This document shows positions 41,126-51,406 of a DNA stretch of 52,731 nucleotides, piece after piece; position 1 is the stretch's first letter, and every line of letters starts with the position of its first letter. The notes beneath the pieces were generated by a model that ran no database searches, was not told where the DNA came from, and saw nothing but the letters and a program-made list of their open reading frames with translations. This DNA comes from Rhodospirillaceae bacterium (GTDB lineage Bacteria; Pseudomonadota; Alphaproteobacteria; Rhodospirillales; Casp-alpha2), in NCBI GenBank assembly GCA_018665815.1, contig JABJBP010000063.1, forward strand, positions 1-52,731. The letters are read 5' to 3'. The position numbers were made by a program, and so were the translations under genes.

Positions 41126-43209
41126 GACCTCGGTTCCTCGTCCGCCAGCGTAACCACCAGCCAGCCGCGCCGGTCGATGATAACTTCACCGCCAGCACCG
41201 ACCACCAGCGTCGAGGATTCCTCTTCAATAATCACCGGGCCTGCAAGGTTGCCCTGGGTCGGCAATTTGTCCATGGCATAGACATGGTGGGAGATCATTT
41301 GATGACCGAGCGGGCAATAGGCTTCGCGGACACCTTTTAAAGCGCCGTTTATGTCCTCGCCTGAGAACGGCAGTGCGAGTGCCGGTATTTCGGTGGCTGC
41401 CGTGGAGGTCGCGCGGTAGGTGACGATCTGCACGGGCATGTCGTCGTAGGCATTACCGTATCGTTCGGCGTAGGCATCCAGAAATGCGCGGGTCAGGACG
41501 GCGGGTTCAAAGTCGTCAGTGATGGGAATGCGCAGGGCCGCACCTTGTCCCGTATAACGTATATCGGCAGCCAACGTGAAAGAAAGCTCGGCATCTGGCG
41601 CAGCATCGCGTATGACGTCTGCGGTTTCCGCCTGCAATTCGGCGAAGTTTTGTTGAATGGCATCGGCCGACGCGGTCTGCAGATTGGTTATATGGGTCCG
41701 CGCGTGTTCGAAGGAAACCGGCGCGACGAGGAACCCCAAGGCTGAGTAAACGCCAGCGCCCCGCGGTATTAGTAGTGTTTTTGCCCCTAAGCGTCGGGCA
41801 AAGTCGGTGGCATGGCCCGGACCGGCGCCACCGATGGCGACCACAGCAGCTATGCTGAGATCGCCGCCCTTCTCGGTCACGTACATGCGCATGGCCGACG
41901 CCATGTTTTCATTAACGACTTCATGAATTCCCCAGGCCGCTTCGCGCACGGAAAGGTCTAAGGGCTTGGCAATTTGATTGGCGATACCGGTCTCCGCGCC
42001 GGCTTTGTCCAGCGTCATGCCGCCGCCAAGGAAAAATTCGGCGTCCAAGTAACCTAATACCAAGTCCGCGTCGGTGACTGTCGGTATCTTGCCGCCACGG
42101 CCATAGCAAATCGGCCCCGGGTCGGCGCCGGCACTTTTAGGACCGACGCTCAGCAATCCCATGTCGTTGATTGCCGCAATCGAGCCGCCGCCGGCACCAA
42201 TTTCAATGATATCGACGCTCGGCACCCCCAACGGTGTGCCGCTGCCGCGTTTAAACCGGTGGACGCGGTCAACTTCATAGGTGCCGGCAATGGGGATTTG
42301 TCCATCCGTGATCAGGCAGGACTTTGCGGTCGTGCCACCCATGTCGAACATCAAAACACTATCGAAGCCGGCCTCGCTGCCCAATTTTGTGGCCGCTAAG
42401 GCGCCGCCGACTGGCCCTGATTCAACCAACCTGACGGGATGTGCTTTAGCCGTTGCCGGTGAAATGATGCCGCCGCTCGACAGCATCATGTAAAGGCCGC
42501 GCTCGAACCCTTGAGCGGCCAGACGTTTTTCCAGTTTGGCAATATAGCGTTCGACCAACGGTTTCACATATGCGTTCACGGAAGTCGTCGCAGTGCGCTC
42601 GTACTCTTTGATTTCCGGCAAAACATCCGATGACAGCGAAATAGCGATATCGGGGGCGACGTCGGCGGCAATTTCGGCAATCCGGCGTTCGTGATCGGGG
42701 TTGGCATAAGCATGCAGCAGAACGACGGCGATCGACTCGACACCGTCGTCGGCCAACTCGCGAAGCCGTTCACGGACGGCGTCTTCATTCAACTGCGTGC
42801 GGACCTTGCCGCTGGCGTATAGGCGTTCGGGCACGTCCACCCGTCGCGGTCGGGCGACCAGAGGCTCGGGGTAAACGGCGGTGACGTCATAAATGTCGTA
42901 ACGGATTTCGCGGCGCATCTCCAAACTGTCGCGGAACCCTTCGGTAGCGATGATGGCCGTGTCGGCACCCTTGCGCTCGATGACCGCGTTAATGACCAAA
43001 GTCGTGCCGTGAATGACGTATTCGGTCTCAGCCAGAAAACCGCCGCCGTTCATTGCCGTGATGCCGGTCTCCACGGCCTCGGAAGGGTCCGCCGGTGTGG
43101 TTAAAACCTTGTGGACTTGGAGACTACCGGCTTCGATATCATGCAAAACGAAGTCAGTAAACGTACCGCCGATATCGCATCCTAGGCGGTATCGATGATT
43201 GGCGCTCAT
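41122..43209 (-). CDS. Hydantoinase A/oxoprolinase family subunit
   Basis: 695 residues with an actin-like ATPase fold. N-terminal GCDIGGTFTDFVLHD, phosphate-2 segment VLMFDMGGTTAKSCLI, and AVVAIGGAGPGHATDFARRL are characteristic of HyuA. The C-terminal part has the extra domain of the oxoprolinase group (GQGAALRIPITDDF). It supplies ATP hydrolysis to the reaction of the B subunit, whose start overlaps its stop. It begins 19 bases after aroC in the same direction, so it may be read through from the fabI-aroC unit, an unusual location for these catabolic genes. Confidence 0.93.
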   Translation of the reverse strand: MSANHRYRLGCDIGGTFTDFVLHDIEAGSLQVHKVLTTPADPSEAVETGITAMNGGGFLAETEYVIHGTTLVINAVIERKGADTAIIATEGFRDSLEMRREIRYDIYDVTAVYPEPLVARPRRVDVPERLYASGKVRTQLNEDAVRERLRELADDGVESIAVVLLHAYANPDHERRIAEIAADVAPDIAISLSSDVLPEIKEYERTATTSVNAYVKPLVERYIAKLEKRLAAQGFERGLYMMLSSGGIISPATAKAHPVRLVESGPVGGALAATKLGSEAGFDSVLMFDMGGTTAKSCLITDGQIPIAGTYEVDRVHRFKRGSGTPLGVPSVDIIEIGAGGGSIAAINDMGLLSVGPKSAGADPGPICYGRGGKIPTVTDADLVLGYLDAEFFLGGGMTLDKAGAETGIANQIAKPLDLSVREAAWGIHEVVNENMASAMRMYVTEKGGDLSIAAVVAIGGAGPGHATDFARRLGAKTLLIPRGAGVYSALGFLVAPVSFEHARTHITNLQTASADAIQQNFAELQAETADVIRDAAPDAELSFTLAADIRYTGQGAALRIPITDDFEPAVLTRAFLDAYAERYGNAYDDMPVQIVTYRATSTAATEIPALALPFSGEDINGALKGVREAYCPLGHQMISHHVYAMDKLPTQGNLAGPVIIEEESSTLVVGAGGEVIIDRRGWLVVTLADEEPRS

Positions 43210-43228
43210 GATCTAAGAAAAAAGATGC

Positions 43229-44299
43229 CTAACCGCATTGGGCGCGGTGGCGCAACAAATGATCGGCCAAAACGCAGGCCATCATTGCCTCGCCGATGGG
43301 CACGGCGCGAATGCCGACGCAGGGGTCGTGGCGGCCCTTGGTTGAGATTTCCGTTTCCTCGCCGTCGGCATCAATGGTCCGCCGGGGTATTAGGATCGAA
43401 CTGGTGGGTTTTACCGAAAACCGGGCAACGACTTCTTGGCCGGTTGAGATACCGCCCAGCACGCCGCCATTATTATTGGATAGGAACTTCGGCGTGTCGC
43501 CGTCCATACGCATCTCATCGGCATTTTGTTCGCCGGTCAGTTTGGCAGCCGCCATGCCGGCGCCAATCTCGACGCCTTTGACGGCGTTGATACTCATCAT
43601 TGCGCTGGCCAGATCAGCATCCAGTTTTCCGTAGACTGGCGCGCCGAGGCCGGCGGGTACGCCGGACGCCTCAACCTCAATGACCGCGCCGATGGATGAG
43701 CCGTTTTTCCGAAGCCCGTCCAGATAAGTCTTGAGCGTCGGCACCAGCGCCTTGTCGGGACAGAAGAACGGGTTTTTCGAAATCTGTTTCCAATCCCAGC
43801 GTTTGCGGCTGACTTTGTGTTTGCCCATCTGCACCAAGGCAGCGCGGATGACGATTTCTTCGCCAAGCACCTTGCGCGCGATCCCGCCGGCGGCCACCCT
43901 CATGGCGGTTTCACGGGCCGACGAACGCCCGCCGCCCCGGTAATCGCGCAACCCGTATTTAGCCATGTAGGTGAAGTCGGCGTGGCCGGGCCGGAACTTA
44001 TCCTTGATTCCGGAATAATCCTTGGAGCGCTGATCGGTGTTCTCGATGATCAAGCCGATTGGCGTGCCCGTGGTCACACCCTCGAAGACGCCGGAGACGA
44101 TCTTCACCTGATCGAGCTCCTTGCGTTGCGTCGTGTAACGCGATTGCCCGGGCTTGCGTTGATCGAGATATGGCTGAATGTCTGCTTCGGACAGGTCCAG
44201 TCCCGGCGGGCAGCCGTCCACCACGCAGCCCAACATCGGCCCGTGGCTTTCGCCAAAAGTCGTGACCCGGAATAGATGGCCGAAAGTGTTGTGCGACAT
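43229..44299 (-). CDS. aroC: Chorismate synthase
   Basis: 356 residues, family length. Opens [20 protein letters not shown], with later signatures [40 protein letters not shown] and the C-terminal [20 protein letters not shown]. The FMN-dependent enzyme makes chorismate from EPSP, the last shared step of aromatic amino acid synthesis, in the cytosol. It lies 16 bases after fabI in the same direction, an order common in alphaproteobacteria. Confidence 0.97.
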   Translation of the reverse strand: MSHNTFGHLFRVTTFGESHGPMLGCVVDGCPPGLDLSEADIQPYLDQRKPGQSRYTTQRKELDQVKIVSGVFEGVTTGTPIGLIIENTDQRSKDYSGIKDKFRPGHADFTYMAKYGLRDYRGGGRSSARETAMRVAAGGIARKVLGEEIVIRAALVQMGKHKVSRKRWDWKQISKNPFFCPDKALVPTLKTYLDGLRKNGSSIGAVIEVEASGVPAGLGAPVYGKLDADLASAMMSINAVKGVEIGAGMAAAKLTGEQNADEMRMDGDTPKFLSNNNGGVLGGISTGQEVVARFSVKPTSSILIPRRTIDADGEETEISTKGRHDPCVGIRAVPIGEAMMACVLADHLLRHRAQCG

Positions 44300-44315
44300 G
44301 GCCCCGGCCTCGCGT

Positions 44316-45128
44316 TCAGACGACCGAAATGTCGGGCGCGTCCACCGCTTTCATGCCGACGATGTTATAGCCGCAATCGACGTGATGGGTTTCCCCGGTG
44401 ACGCCGCTGGAAAGATTGGATAACAAGTAAATCCCGGCGCCGCCGATATCGTCCATGTTGACGTTGCGGCGCAGCGGCGAATTGTACTCGTTCCATTTCA
44501 GGATATAGCGGAAATCGCCGATGCCTGAGGCGGCCAAGGTCTTCATCGGTCCTGCGGACAATGCGTTCACCCGGATGGCTTCCTTGCCTAAGTCTTCGGC
44601 CAGATAGCGGACACTAGTTTCCAGCGCTGCCTTGGCGACACCCATGACATTGTAGTGCGGCATCACGCGTTCGGCGCCGAAATATGTCAGCGTCAGTAGG
44701 CTGCCGCCGTTGGTCATCATTTTTCGGGCGCGTTGGCAAATTGCCGTGAACGAATAACACGACACGTTCATCGTCAGCTGGAAGTTTTCCGGTGACGTAT
44801 CGATGTATTGGCCCTTGAGTTCCTCTTTATCCGAATAGGCGATCGCGTGGACCAGAAAATCCAAGCTGCCCCATTTTGATTCCAAATCGGAAAACACGGT
44901 GTCGATACTGGCGGCGTCCGTGACGTCGCAGGGCATTACCATGTCTGATCCGACGGATTCGGCCAGCGGCACGACACGTTTTTGCAAGGCTTCACCTTGA
45001 AATGTAAAGGCAAGTTCGGCCCCATGGGTGTGTGCCGCCTTGGCAATGCCCCACGCGATGGAGCGGTCGTTGGCGACTCCCATGATCAAACCTTTTTTAC
45101 CGGCCATCAGAGGTGCGGCTTCGTTCAT
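44316..45128 (-). CDS. fabI: Enoyl-[acyl-carrier-protein] reductase (NADH), FabI
   Basis: 270 residues. Short-chain dehydrogenase fold with the FabI-type NAD site [40 protein letters not shown], and the catalytic TyrxxxxxxLys pattern [20 protein letters not shown] (Y...Y-N-V-M-G-V-A-K). It reduces the double bond in the last step of each fatty acid elongation round, and triclosan inhibits this class. Of two starts, ATG 45128 is preferred because GAGGGA lies a few bases upstream; GTG 45140 is four codons earlier. First gene of the fabI-aroC unit, divergent from the YihY gene. Confidence 0.96.
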   Translation of the reverse strand: MNEAAPLMAGKKGLIMGVANDRSIAWGIAKAAHTHGAELAFTFQGEALQKRVVPLAESVGSDMVMPCDVTDAASIDTVFSDLESKWGSLDFLVHAIAYSDKEELKGQYIDTSPENFQLTMNVSCYSFTAICQRARKMMTNGGSLLTLTYFGAERVMPHYNVMGVAKAALETSVRYLAEDLGKEAIRVNALSAGPMKTLAASGIGDFRYILKWNEYNSPLRRNVNMDDIGGAGIYLLSNLSSGVTGETHHVDCGYNIVGMKAVDAPDISVV

Positions 45129-45329
45129 TTGGTCCCTCACGCTTCGTTTGTTTCATGGCTCTCTTTGCGAGAATCGCCCGCCCGGAGACCATAGAACAAG
45201 GCGCCCGGGGATGGTAGGGGAAAAGGCCAGCCATTTAGAGACCATCGATCACACCCACCGACATTTTGCGTACTGCCCGCATTAGCCGCTAAGATACTGG
45301 CCGGCCACAACCTCAGAGCGGCAACGGCA

Positions 45330-46634
45330 ATGGATGAAAAATCCAACAAAGGCGGCAATGTTAGTCGCGCGGTGGAATTCTGGGCGACCCATGCGCTGCC
45401 GTTCGGAAGCTACATCTTCAACCGGTTCGTCGAGGACCGCGGCTGGCGCATGGCGGCGGGTCTTAGTTACACTTCATTGCTGGCCATCGTTCCGTTATCG
45501 GCCATCGCGTTTTCCATGTTGGCGGCTTTCCCTGTTTTTGAAAATGTCCGCGAACAGTTTCAAGACGCTGTTTTTTCAAACCTGTTACCGCAATCGGCTA
45601 ATGCCATGCGGGACTACTTCGATCAGTTCATCGGCAACACGACCTCGCTGTCCGCCGTGGGTATTATCGCCTTGGCTGTGACCGCTGTACTTTTGCTGGG
45701 TACCATTGAAGCCGACATGAATTCGATTTTTCGCGTTGATCAACCGCGCGCCCTGGCGTCCCGCCTATTGGTGTTTTGGGCGATGATCACCTTGGGGCCG
45801 CTTCTGCTGGGAGCCAGTTTTTCCCTTTCCACCTATTTTTTCGCAGCGACCCAGTGGATGGGGCTGGAGGTCTTGTCGGGACCGTTTGGTCAGCTCACGC
45901 AGTTCGTACCGACATTGATCATAATCCTTCTATTGACGATATTTTATTTCACAATTCCCAACAGGCCGGTGCAGATTCTCTCGGCTGTTTCCGGCGGCGT
46001 CGTGGCCGGTGTCTTGTTTGCAGTGTTGCGCAAGATTTTCGGCTGGTATGTAGTCACGTTTCCCACCTATCAAAGTGTTTACGGGGCATTGTCGGTCATT
46101 CCGATTTTTCTGATTTGGATGTATTTGTCGTGGACGGTGGTGTTGATGGGCGCGGTGTTGACCGCCTCTGTCAGTGAGTGGCGGCGCTCAGGCGGTCGAC
46201 CGTTGAGCAATGAGTTGCGCGCCGGGCCCCGGTTATTGGTGGCCTTGCGTATACTGGCGATGCTCAATAATGCCAGTCAGATTGGTACCCGCGTCACCCG
46301 CCGCCAATTCCTGGCTGAACTTGGCAGCGGTGAAGAAGCCGTCGATCGGGTCTTGGTTATGCTCAGGGATGGCCTGTTCATTGAACGCTCTGAGCGCCAA
46401 GGGTGGATTTTGACCCGGGACATCGATACGGCGACGCTTTATGACCTTTACACGGCACTTCGCTTGGCAATGAGCGACGAAGATCTCTCCATTGCTGGCA
46501 ATACTGGATGGGAAGCGCGGCTTCGCGAACGGCTCAAGGACTTGCAGAACGCGCAGAAGAGTGCCACCGTCGTGACATTGAAAGACGTGCTGACAGCGGT
46601 GAATTCGAGTGAAGGCGTGAAGGCCGCTGAGTAG
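45330..46634 (+). CDS. YihY/virulence factor BrkB family membrane protein
   Basis: 434 residues. After a soluble N-terminus come about six membrane helices (GLSYTSLLAIVPLSAIAFSM, GIIALAVTAVLLLGTIEADM, VFWAMITLGPLLLGASFSLS, VYGALSVIPIFLIWMYLSWT). FGWYVVTFPTYQSVYGAL is a typical family block. The last ~140 residues form a cytosolic domain resembling a winged helix (RRQFLAELGSGEEAVDRVLV). The old name ribonuclease BN is incorrect for this family; function is unknown, possibly transport. It is divergent from fabI across about 200 bases. Confidence 0.9.
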   Translation: MDEKSNKGGNVSRAVEFWATHALPFGSYIFNRFVEDRGWRMAAGLSYTSLLAIVPLSAIAFSMLAAFPVFENVREQFQDAVFSNLLPQSANAMRDYFDQFIGNTTSLSAVGIIALAVTAVLLLGTIEADMNSIFRVDQPRALASRLLVFWAMITLGPLLLGASFSLSTYFFAATQWMGLEVLSGPFGQLTQFVPTLIIILLLTIFYFTIPNRPVQILSAVSGGVVAGVLFAVLRKIFGWYVVTFPTYQSVYGALSVIPIFLIWMYLSWTVVLMGAVLTASVSEWRRSGGRPLSNELRAGPRLLVALRILAMLNNASQIGTRVTRRQFLAELGSGEEAVDRVLVMLRDGLFIERSERQGWILTRDIDTATLYDLYTALRLAMSDEDLSIAGNTGWEARLRERLKDLQNAQKSATVVTLKDVLTAVNSSEGVKAAE

Positions 46635-46672
46635 CGACTAACTCGCGATTTTTCGGCTCACGCATTACCAAG

Positions 46673-47539
46673 TCACGTTTTACTGGGCTTCGGACGAACC
46701 TCATAGCTGTTTCGTTCCGCCCATGCGATCACGAAATCATTGAGTTCCTTGTTGGTTTTCTTGGGCAATAAAACTTTTAACGTCACGTATTGATCGCCGC
46801 GTGGACCGCCGGCCTTCGGGCCCGTCGGTAGGCCTTTTCCTTTAAGGCGGAGTATAGTCCCGGTGTTCGACCCGGCGGGGACCGTGATGCTGACCGTGCC
46901 GTCGATGGTAGGGGCGTCTATTTTCGCGCCCAATACGGCTTCGGGAAGCGATATTGCCAATTCAAGATGAATGTCCGTTTCTTCGCGGCGAAACCTGGGG
47001 TCGGCGCCGATATTAATTTGGACATGGGCATCGCCATTTTTGCCGCCACCGATACCGGGCATGCCCTGGCCTTTGAGCCGCAGCATGGCGCCGTCTTCGG
47101 TGCCGGCGGGAATGGAGACCTTGAGGCGCTTGCCGTTGGTCATGCTGACGTGTTTCACGCATCCCTGCGCGGCCTCCAGAAACGGAACCGAAAGCGCGTA
47201 TTCGACATCGGTGCCGTGAATTTTGATCTTCGGTCCGCGGCCTCGCGTTTTGGTGGGGCCGGATTTGGCACGGCGTCGCGGGCGGATTGTGCCAGTGCCG
47301 TCAATTTCACCACTATCGAATTTCGTCCGGGTTTTCGGATCGGAAAGAATGGCGTAGGCCTGGGAAAGTTCCTTGAACTCATCTTCCGCCCGAGGGTTGC
47401 CAGGGTCGCGGTCGGGATGGCGTTCACGCGCTAATTTACGGTAGGCGGCCTTGATCTCTGTGGCTGAGGCCGAGGGGCTTAGCCCGAGAATGTCGTAGGG
47501 ATCGTTTAACAGCAATGCAGGCCACTCCGTTGATGGCAC
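46673..47539 (-). CDS. DnaJ-like co-chaperone (CbpA type, no zinc finger)
   Basis: 288 residues. The J domain lies at about 13-75 with HPD at 41-43 (AAYRKLARERHPDRDPGNPR), which stimulates DnaK. A basic linker follows, then two C-terminal substrate domains (SVPFLEAAQGCVKHVSMTNG, KVSIPAGTEDGAMLRLKGQG, ITVPAGSNTGTILRLKGKGL). The cysteine-rich zinc finger of DnaJ is absent, so it is CbpA-like. ATG 47539 has no ribosome site; TTG eight codons later has GGAG nine bases upstream and gives the more usual start. Proximity to pdxH and fabI is conserved in many alphaproteobacteria. Confidence 0.9.
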   Translation of the reverse strand: MPSTEWPALLLNDPYDILGLSPSASATEIKAAYRKLARERHPDRDPGNPRAEDEFKELSQAYAILSDPKTRTKFDSGEIDGTGTIRPRRRAKSGPTKTRGRGPKIKIHGTDVEYALSVPFLEAAQGCVKHVSMTNGKRLKVSIPAGTEDGAMLRLKGQGMPGIGGGKNGDAHVQINIGADPRFRREETDIHLELAISLPEAVLGAKIDAPTIDGTVSITVPAGSNTGTILRLKGKGLPTGPKAGGPRGDQYVTLKVLLPKKTNKELNDFVIAWAERNSYEVRPKPSKT

Positions 47540-47588
47540 TGACTATGCCACAAGCCGGGCGTCGTTCAAATCCGAGGTTGGTTGGCGT

Positions 47589-48095
47589 TCAGCCGACGAT
47601 CTTCCAGGTGCCGTCGGGTTGCCGGCAAGCGCGGCCCGTGGCGGCTTCTTCCTTGCCATCGACGTAGACGGTCTGTTCGAATTCGCGGCAGTATTGCCCA
47701 TCTGCCTTTTGGTAGGTCTGTTTAGGGGTAATGGTGCCGGAATTGCCCGAATCGGGGTTTTTCCAGCCCGACTTGTCGCCGGTCTTGCCGTATTCCAAAC
47801 CATCCTGGGCATTGCGCTTCATATAGGCTTGGTCTTCCTTATCCAAAGACTTGCCAAGCTCACCGCCAGCCCACGCGCCGGCCATGGCACCGATCGCGCC
47901 GGTAATGTATTTCCCTTTGCCACCGCCGAGTTGTGATCCAACAAGCGCGCCGAGACCGGCACCAATTATCTTGCCGAAAACTTCGCCTGTATTGTCCTTG
48001 CCGTCTTGTGCGCAGCCGGTCAGAAGCGCCGCCGCCAACAAGGGCGCCAATGCGCATTTCGTGGCGCGGTTGGATAAACCAGTAAAGGTTCGCAT
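47589..48095 (-). CDS. Glycine-zipper surface lipoprotein (RT0821/17 kDa antigen-like)
   Basis: 168 residues. A lipoprotein signal ends LLTGC (Cys28). A glycine-zipper region (FGKIIGAGLGALVGSQLGGG, ITGAIGAMAGAWAGGELGKS) is followed by a compact C-terminal domain with QYCREFEQTVYVDGKEEAAT, GRACRQPDGTW. This layout matches the Rickettsia 17 kDa surface antigen and RT0821/Lpp0805 family. It probably anchors in the outer membrane and may oligomerise or stabilise the envelope. It follows the pdxH divergent start and precedes the DnaJ-like gene. Confidence 0.88.
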   Translation of the reverse strand: MRTFTGLSNRATKCALAPLLAAALLTGCAQDGKDNTGEVFGKIIGAGLGALVGSQLGGGKGKYITGAIGAMAGAWAGGELGKSLDKEDQAYMKRNAQDGLEYGKTGDKSGWKNPDSGNSGTITPKQTYQKADGQYCREFEQTVYVDGKEEAATGRACRQPDGTWKIVG

Positions 48096-48218
48096 GGAAA
48101 ATCTCCGCCTTTGGCTTTATGGATTGCTGATCGCCCCATATATTGGAGCTACTCATTCTTCAACACAGGCATAGTATACAAATATGCAGGTTAACTTTTA
48201 ATTGCCATCAGGAATGTG

Positions 48219-48806
48219 ATGACGGTCACCATCGACGAACCAATTGAGTTGTTCAGGTCCTGGCTGAAAGAGGCTGAGGACGCAGAACCGATTAATCCTA
48301 ATGCCATGACATTGGCGACGGTGGACGCCGAAGGTCGGCCTTCCGCGCGAATGGTATTGCTGAAGGACGTCGATGAAAAAGGTTTCGTGTTCTACACTAA
48401 CCTCGCTAGCCGCAAGGCCGATGATTTGGGCGTCAATTTGAATGCTGCGCTGTGCTTTTACTGGAAAACGCTAGCCAAGCAGGTGCGTGTCGAAGGCGCG
48501 GTCGCGCCGGTTTCCGATGTTGAAGCGGATGAGTATTTCGCGTCTCGCGCCAAACTCAGCCAATTGGGCGCATGGGCCTCGAAACAGTCGCAACCACTGG
48601 AAGGCCGCATGGCACTAGAAAAACGGGTCGCTAGGTATACGGCGAAATTCAACATTGGCACGGTGCCCCGGCCAGAATTCTGGTCTGGTTTTCGCATTGC
48701 CCCGATCCGCATTGAATTTTGGAAGGAAGAAGCCTTCCGGCTACATGACCGGACCGTATACCTCCGCGATGGCGAGGGCTGGACGACGGAGAAGCTATAC
48801 CCGTGA
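48219..48806 (+). CDS. pdxH: Pyridoxine/pyridoxamine 5'-phosphate oxidase
   Basis: 195 residues, family length. Signatures include [40 protein letters not shown], the [20 protein letters not shown] block binding FMN and PLP, and the C-terminal [10 protein letters not shown] plus LHDR. It oxidises PNP or PMP to pyridoxal phosphate with FMN in the cytosol. ATG 48219 is preferred (AGGA five bases upstream) over GTG 48216. Its stop overlaps the GTG of the cation transporter gene (GTGA at 48803). Confidence 0.95.
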   Translation: MTVTIDEPIELFRSWLKEAEDAEPINPNAMTLATVDAEGRPSARMVLLKDVDEKGFVFYTNLASRKADDLGVNLNAALCFYWKTLAKQVRVEGAVAPVSDVEADEYFASRAKLSQLGAWASKQSQPLEGRMALEKRVARYTAKFNIGTVPRPEFWSGFRIAPIRIEFWKEEAFRLHDRTVYLRDGEGWTTEKLYP

Positions 48807-49747
48807 CGGATCAATCCGACACCACCGGGCAACCCAGACCGGCGCTGACACCGGACAGCAGCGCAGCGCGGCTGATGCGGCTGGCGACGTATGCGTCGGT
48901 GAGTGTCGCTTGTGTTCTGATCGTCACGAAATTCGCCGCCTGGGTAATGACCGATTCGGTCAGTTTGCTATCCACTTTGATCGATTCCCTACTCGATGCA
49001 GCAGCTTCATTGGTAAATCTGTTCGCCGTCCGTCACGCCTTGCAACCCGCCGATGACGAACATCGCTTCGGGCACGGCAAAGCGGAACCTTTGGCGGGGT
49101 TGGCGCAATCGGCATTCATCGTTGGCTCCGCCGCGTTTTTGATGATCCAGGCAGTTGAACGCCTTTACAACCCGATCGCAATCAGCCATCCGGAAATCGG
49201 CTATGGGGTCATGGTGTTTTCCATTGTTCTGACGGTGGCGTTGGTAATTTTTCAACGCTACGTGATCGGCAAATCGGGCTCCGTCGCGATTAGCGCAGAT
49301 TCACTACACTATCAGACGGACGTGCTGATCAACGCCAGTGTCCTCGTCTCGATCTATCTGGCGAGTGAAATGGGATACGCCGGTGCTGATCCCATGTTCG
49401 CCATCGGCATTGCGTTGTTTATCGTCTGGTCGGCCTGGAAAATCGGGACCCAGGCGTTGGATATTCTCATGGATCATGAATTGCCCGACGAAGACCGTCG
49501 CCGGATCGTCGAAATCGCCTGTGAGCAGAATGGCGTCGATGGAGTTCATGATCTTCGGACGCGGTCTTCCGGAACTCAGGTATTCATCCAAATGCACGTT
49601 GAGATGGACGGCGCAATGACGCTGCGGCGCGCCCATGAAATCGCCGATGCGGTGGAACTGAAAATCGCCGATGCCTTCCCCCATGCCGAAATCATTGTTC
49701 ACCAGGACCCAGAAGGCCTGGAGGACGTTGAGCAGGAGTTCAGTTGA
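48803..49747 (+). CDS. Cation diffusion facilitator (FieF/ZitB-like) metal transporter
   Basis: 314 residues, six membrane helices. Metal-site aspartates are in [20 protein letters not shown], the cytosolic loop has [20 protein letters not shown], helix V has [20 protein letters not shown] (His and Asp), and the C-terminal cytosolic domain follows ([20 protein letters not shown]). The DxxxD first site and the helix V pair resemble FieF, which exports Zn2+, Fe2+ or Cd2+ by proton antiport. The start is GTG overlapping the pdxH stop, and its stop overlaps the TTG of the next gene, so all three are co-transcribed. Confidence 0.93.
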   Translation: MTDQSDTTGQPRPALTPDSSAARLMRLATYASVSVACVLIVTKFAAWVMTDSVSLLSTLIDSLLDAAASLVNLFAVRHALQPADDEHRFGHGKAEPLAGLAQSAFIVGSAAFLMIQAVERLYNPIAISHPEIGYGVMVFSIVLTVALVIFQRYVIGKSGSVAISADSLHYQTDVLINASVLVSIYLASEMGYAGADPMFAIGIALFIVWSAWKIGTQALDILMDHELPDEDRRRIVEIACEQNGVDGVHDLRTRSSGTQVFIQMHVEMDGAMTLRRAHEIADAVELKIADAFPHAEIIVHQDPEGLEDVEQEFS

Positions 49748-51315
49748 CCGTTTCCCCTTCGCGCCAAACGGACCAGTCCGCAGTTGCGGCGTGGCTTGAG
49801 ACCCCGGCGGCTTTTGGTGCTGCATCGGGCAAAGTGCGACGGATAGAGACGCATATCTCAAATATTTTTCTGCATGGTGAGCGGGCGTTGAAAATGAAGC
49901 GCGCCGTCACGTTTCCCTATTTGGATTTTGCCAGCCTTAAGCAACGTGAAACCGCTTGCCGGGCTGAAGTTAGAATTAACCGCCGGACTGCGCCGGACAT
50001 CTACAAAGGTGTTGTCGCAGTAGTTCTCGGTGAAGATGGAGTTTTTCATCTTGATGAGGACGGCGAACCCGTCGAATGGTTGGTCGATATGACCCGGTTT
50101 GATGAGGCGGGGCTGTTTGACCGGCTTGTCCAGGACGGCCAATTGCACCGCATTCAGATGGACGACTTAGCGGATCAGATCGCGGCGTTTCATGCGGGCG
50201 CCAACGTGTGTCCGACTAGCGGAGGTGCCGATGGCACGGCAGAAATTGTCACCAACAATGCGGCGTGTCTGAAGTCGGTCACTGGTGACATATTGGCGTC
50301 GGATAAAGTCGATGCGTTGATAGAGGCTGCCGACAAAATGCTCAACGTGCTTCGCGGGCCGCTGAATGCGCGTCAAGCGGCGGGCGCGGTTCGCCACTGC
50401 CATGGTGATCTTCATCTTCGCAACATCTGCATGATCGATGATCATCCGGTACTTTTTGACGGCATTGAGTTCAGTTCCATGTTTTCTGAAATCGATGTTC
50501 TCTATGACTTGGCGTTTTTGTTGATGGATCTGATATTCCGTGGCCATCGGCGCCTCGCCTGTATGGCCTTCAACCGGTATTTGGATGTCACCGGTGATGT
50601 CGTGTCCAATCCTGGTGGCTTGGCGGTTCTGCCACTTTTTTTGTCGATGCGGGCAACAGTCCGCGCCCATGTGGATGCCGCTCAGTCGGTTTCGCTTGGC
50701 GATGCCGGTTTGCGTGACGAACGCCTCGCTGATGCGCGCCGTTATCTCGATCTGGCAGGTGAATTTCTGTCGCCGCAACATTCTAGGCTTATTGCAGTCG
50801 GCGGCCTGTCGGGGAGTGGTAAATCTCGAATGGCACGGGAGGTGGCGCCATATTGTGGCCTTGCGCCAGGGGCACGGGTTGTGCGGACTGATGCCGTTCG
50901 CAAAAGAATTGCCGGCGTCGCCCAAGAATCACGCTTGGGCGACGATGGGTATAGCGCTGAAATGCATCAACAGACCTACGATGCGTTTTACGCGGAAATT
51001 GAAATTGCTCTCGAACAAGGCCACAGCGTTATTGCCGATGCTGTTTTCCCCGGGTCCGGGCAGCGCGCACAAATCGAGGCGATTGCGGAGAGGGCGGGTA
51101 TGCCATTTCAAGGGTTATGGATTGAAGCACCGGTTCAGGTGCTAGAAAATCGCGTGCGTGACCGCCGGCGTGATATCTCGGATGCCACGATTGAAATTGT
51201 CCGCCAGCAATCAGATTACGATCTTGGTGATATCACTTGGGCGCGCATAGACGGTTCCGGCACGCGCGATGAGACGCTCAATTTGGGTAAACGGGAAATT
51301 GGTATCGGGGATTAG
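49744..51315 (+). CDS. Bifunctional aminoglycoside phosphotransferase-like/P-loop kinase protein
   Basis: 523 residues. The N-terminal ~330 are an APH-like kinase fold with RHCHGDLHLRNICMIDDHPV (catalytic HGDLH) and LFDGIEFSSMFSEIDVLYDL. The C-terminal ~180 are a P-loop NTPase: Walker A GGLSGSGKSRMAREV near 354, with RTDAVRKRIAGV and later basic residues VRDRRRDIS. Such fusions recur in proteobacteria but their substrate is unknown; the second half resembles gluconate-kinase-like small-molecule kinases. The start is TTG with AGGAG five bases upstream, overlapping the transporter stop (TTGA), a third non-ATG overlap start in a row in this operon. Confidence 0.87.
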   Translation: MTVSPSRQTDQSAVAAWLETPAAFGAASGKVRRIETHISNIFLHGERALKMKRAVTFPYLDFASLKQRETACRAEVRINRRTAPDIYKGVVAVVLGEDGVFHLDEDGEPVEWLVDMTRFDEAGLFDRLVQDGQLHRIQMDDLADQIAAFHAGANVCPTSGGADGTAEIVTNNAACLKSVTGDILASDKVDALIEAADKMLNVLRGPLNARQAAGAVRHCHGDLHLRNICMIDDHPVLFDGIEFSSMFSEIDVLYDLAFLLMDLIFRGHRRLACMAFNRYLDVTGDVVSNPGGLAVLPLFLSMRATVRAHVDAAQSVSLGDAGLRDERLADARRYLDLAGEFLSPQHSRLIAVGGLSGSGKSRMAREVAPYCGLAPGARVVRTDAVRKRIAGVAQESRLGDDGYSAEMHQQTYDAFYAEIEIALEQGHSVIADAVFPGSGQRAQIEAIAERAGMPFQGLWIEAPVQVLENRVRDRRRDISDATIEIVRQQSDYDLGDITWARIDGSGTRDETLNLGKREIGIGD

Positions 51316-51406
51316 GCAAGCAATTGAGCGATACCCTTACGTCGAACTGCCTGTTTATGTTATTATCTCCGGTGAAAGATTCGGACTGCGAAAGGAGGCA
51401 CCAACC

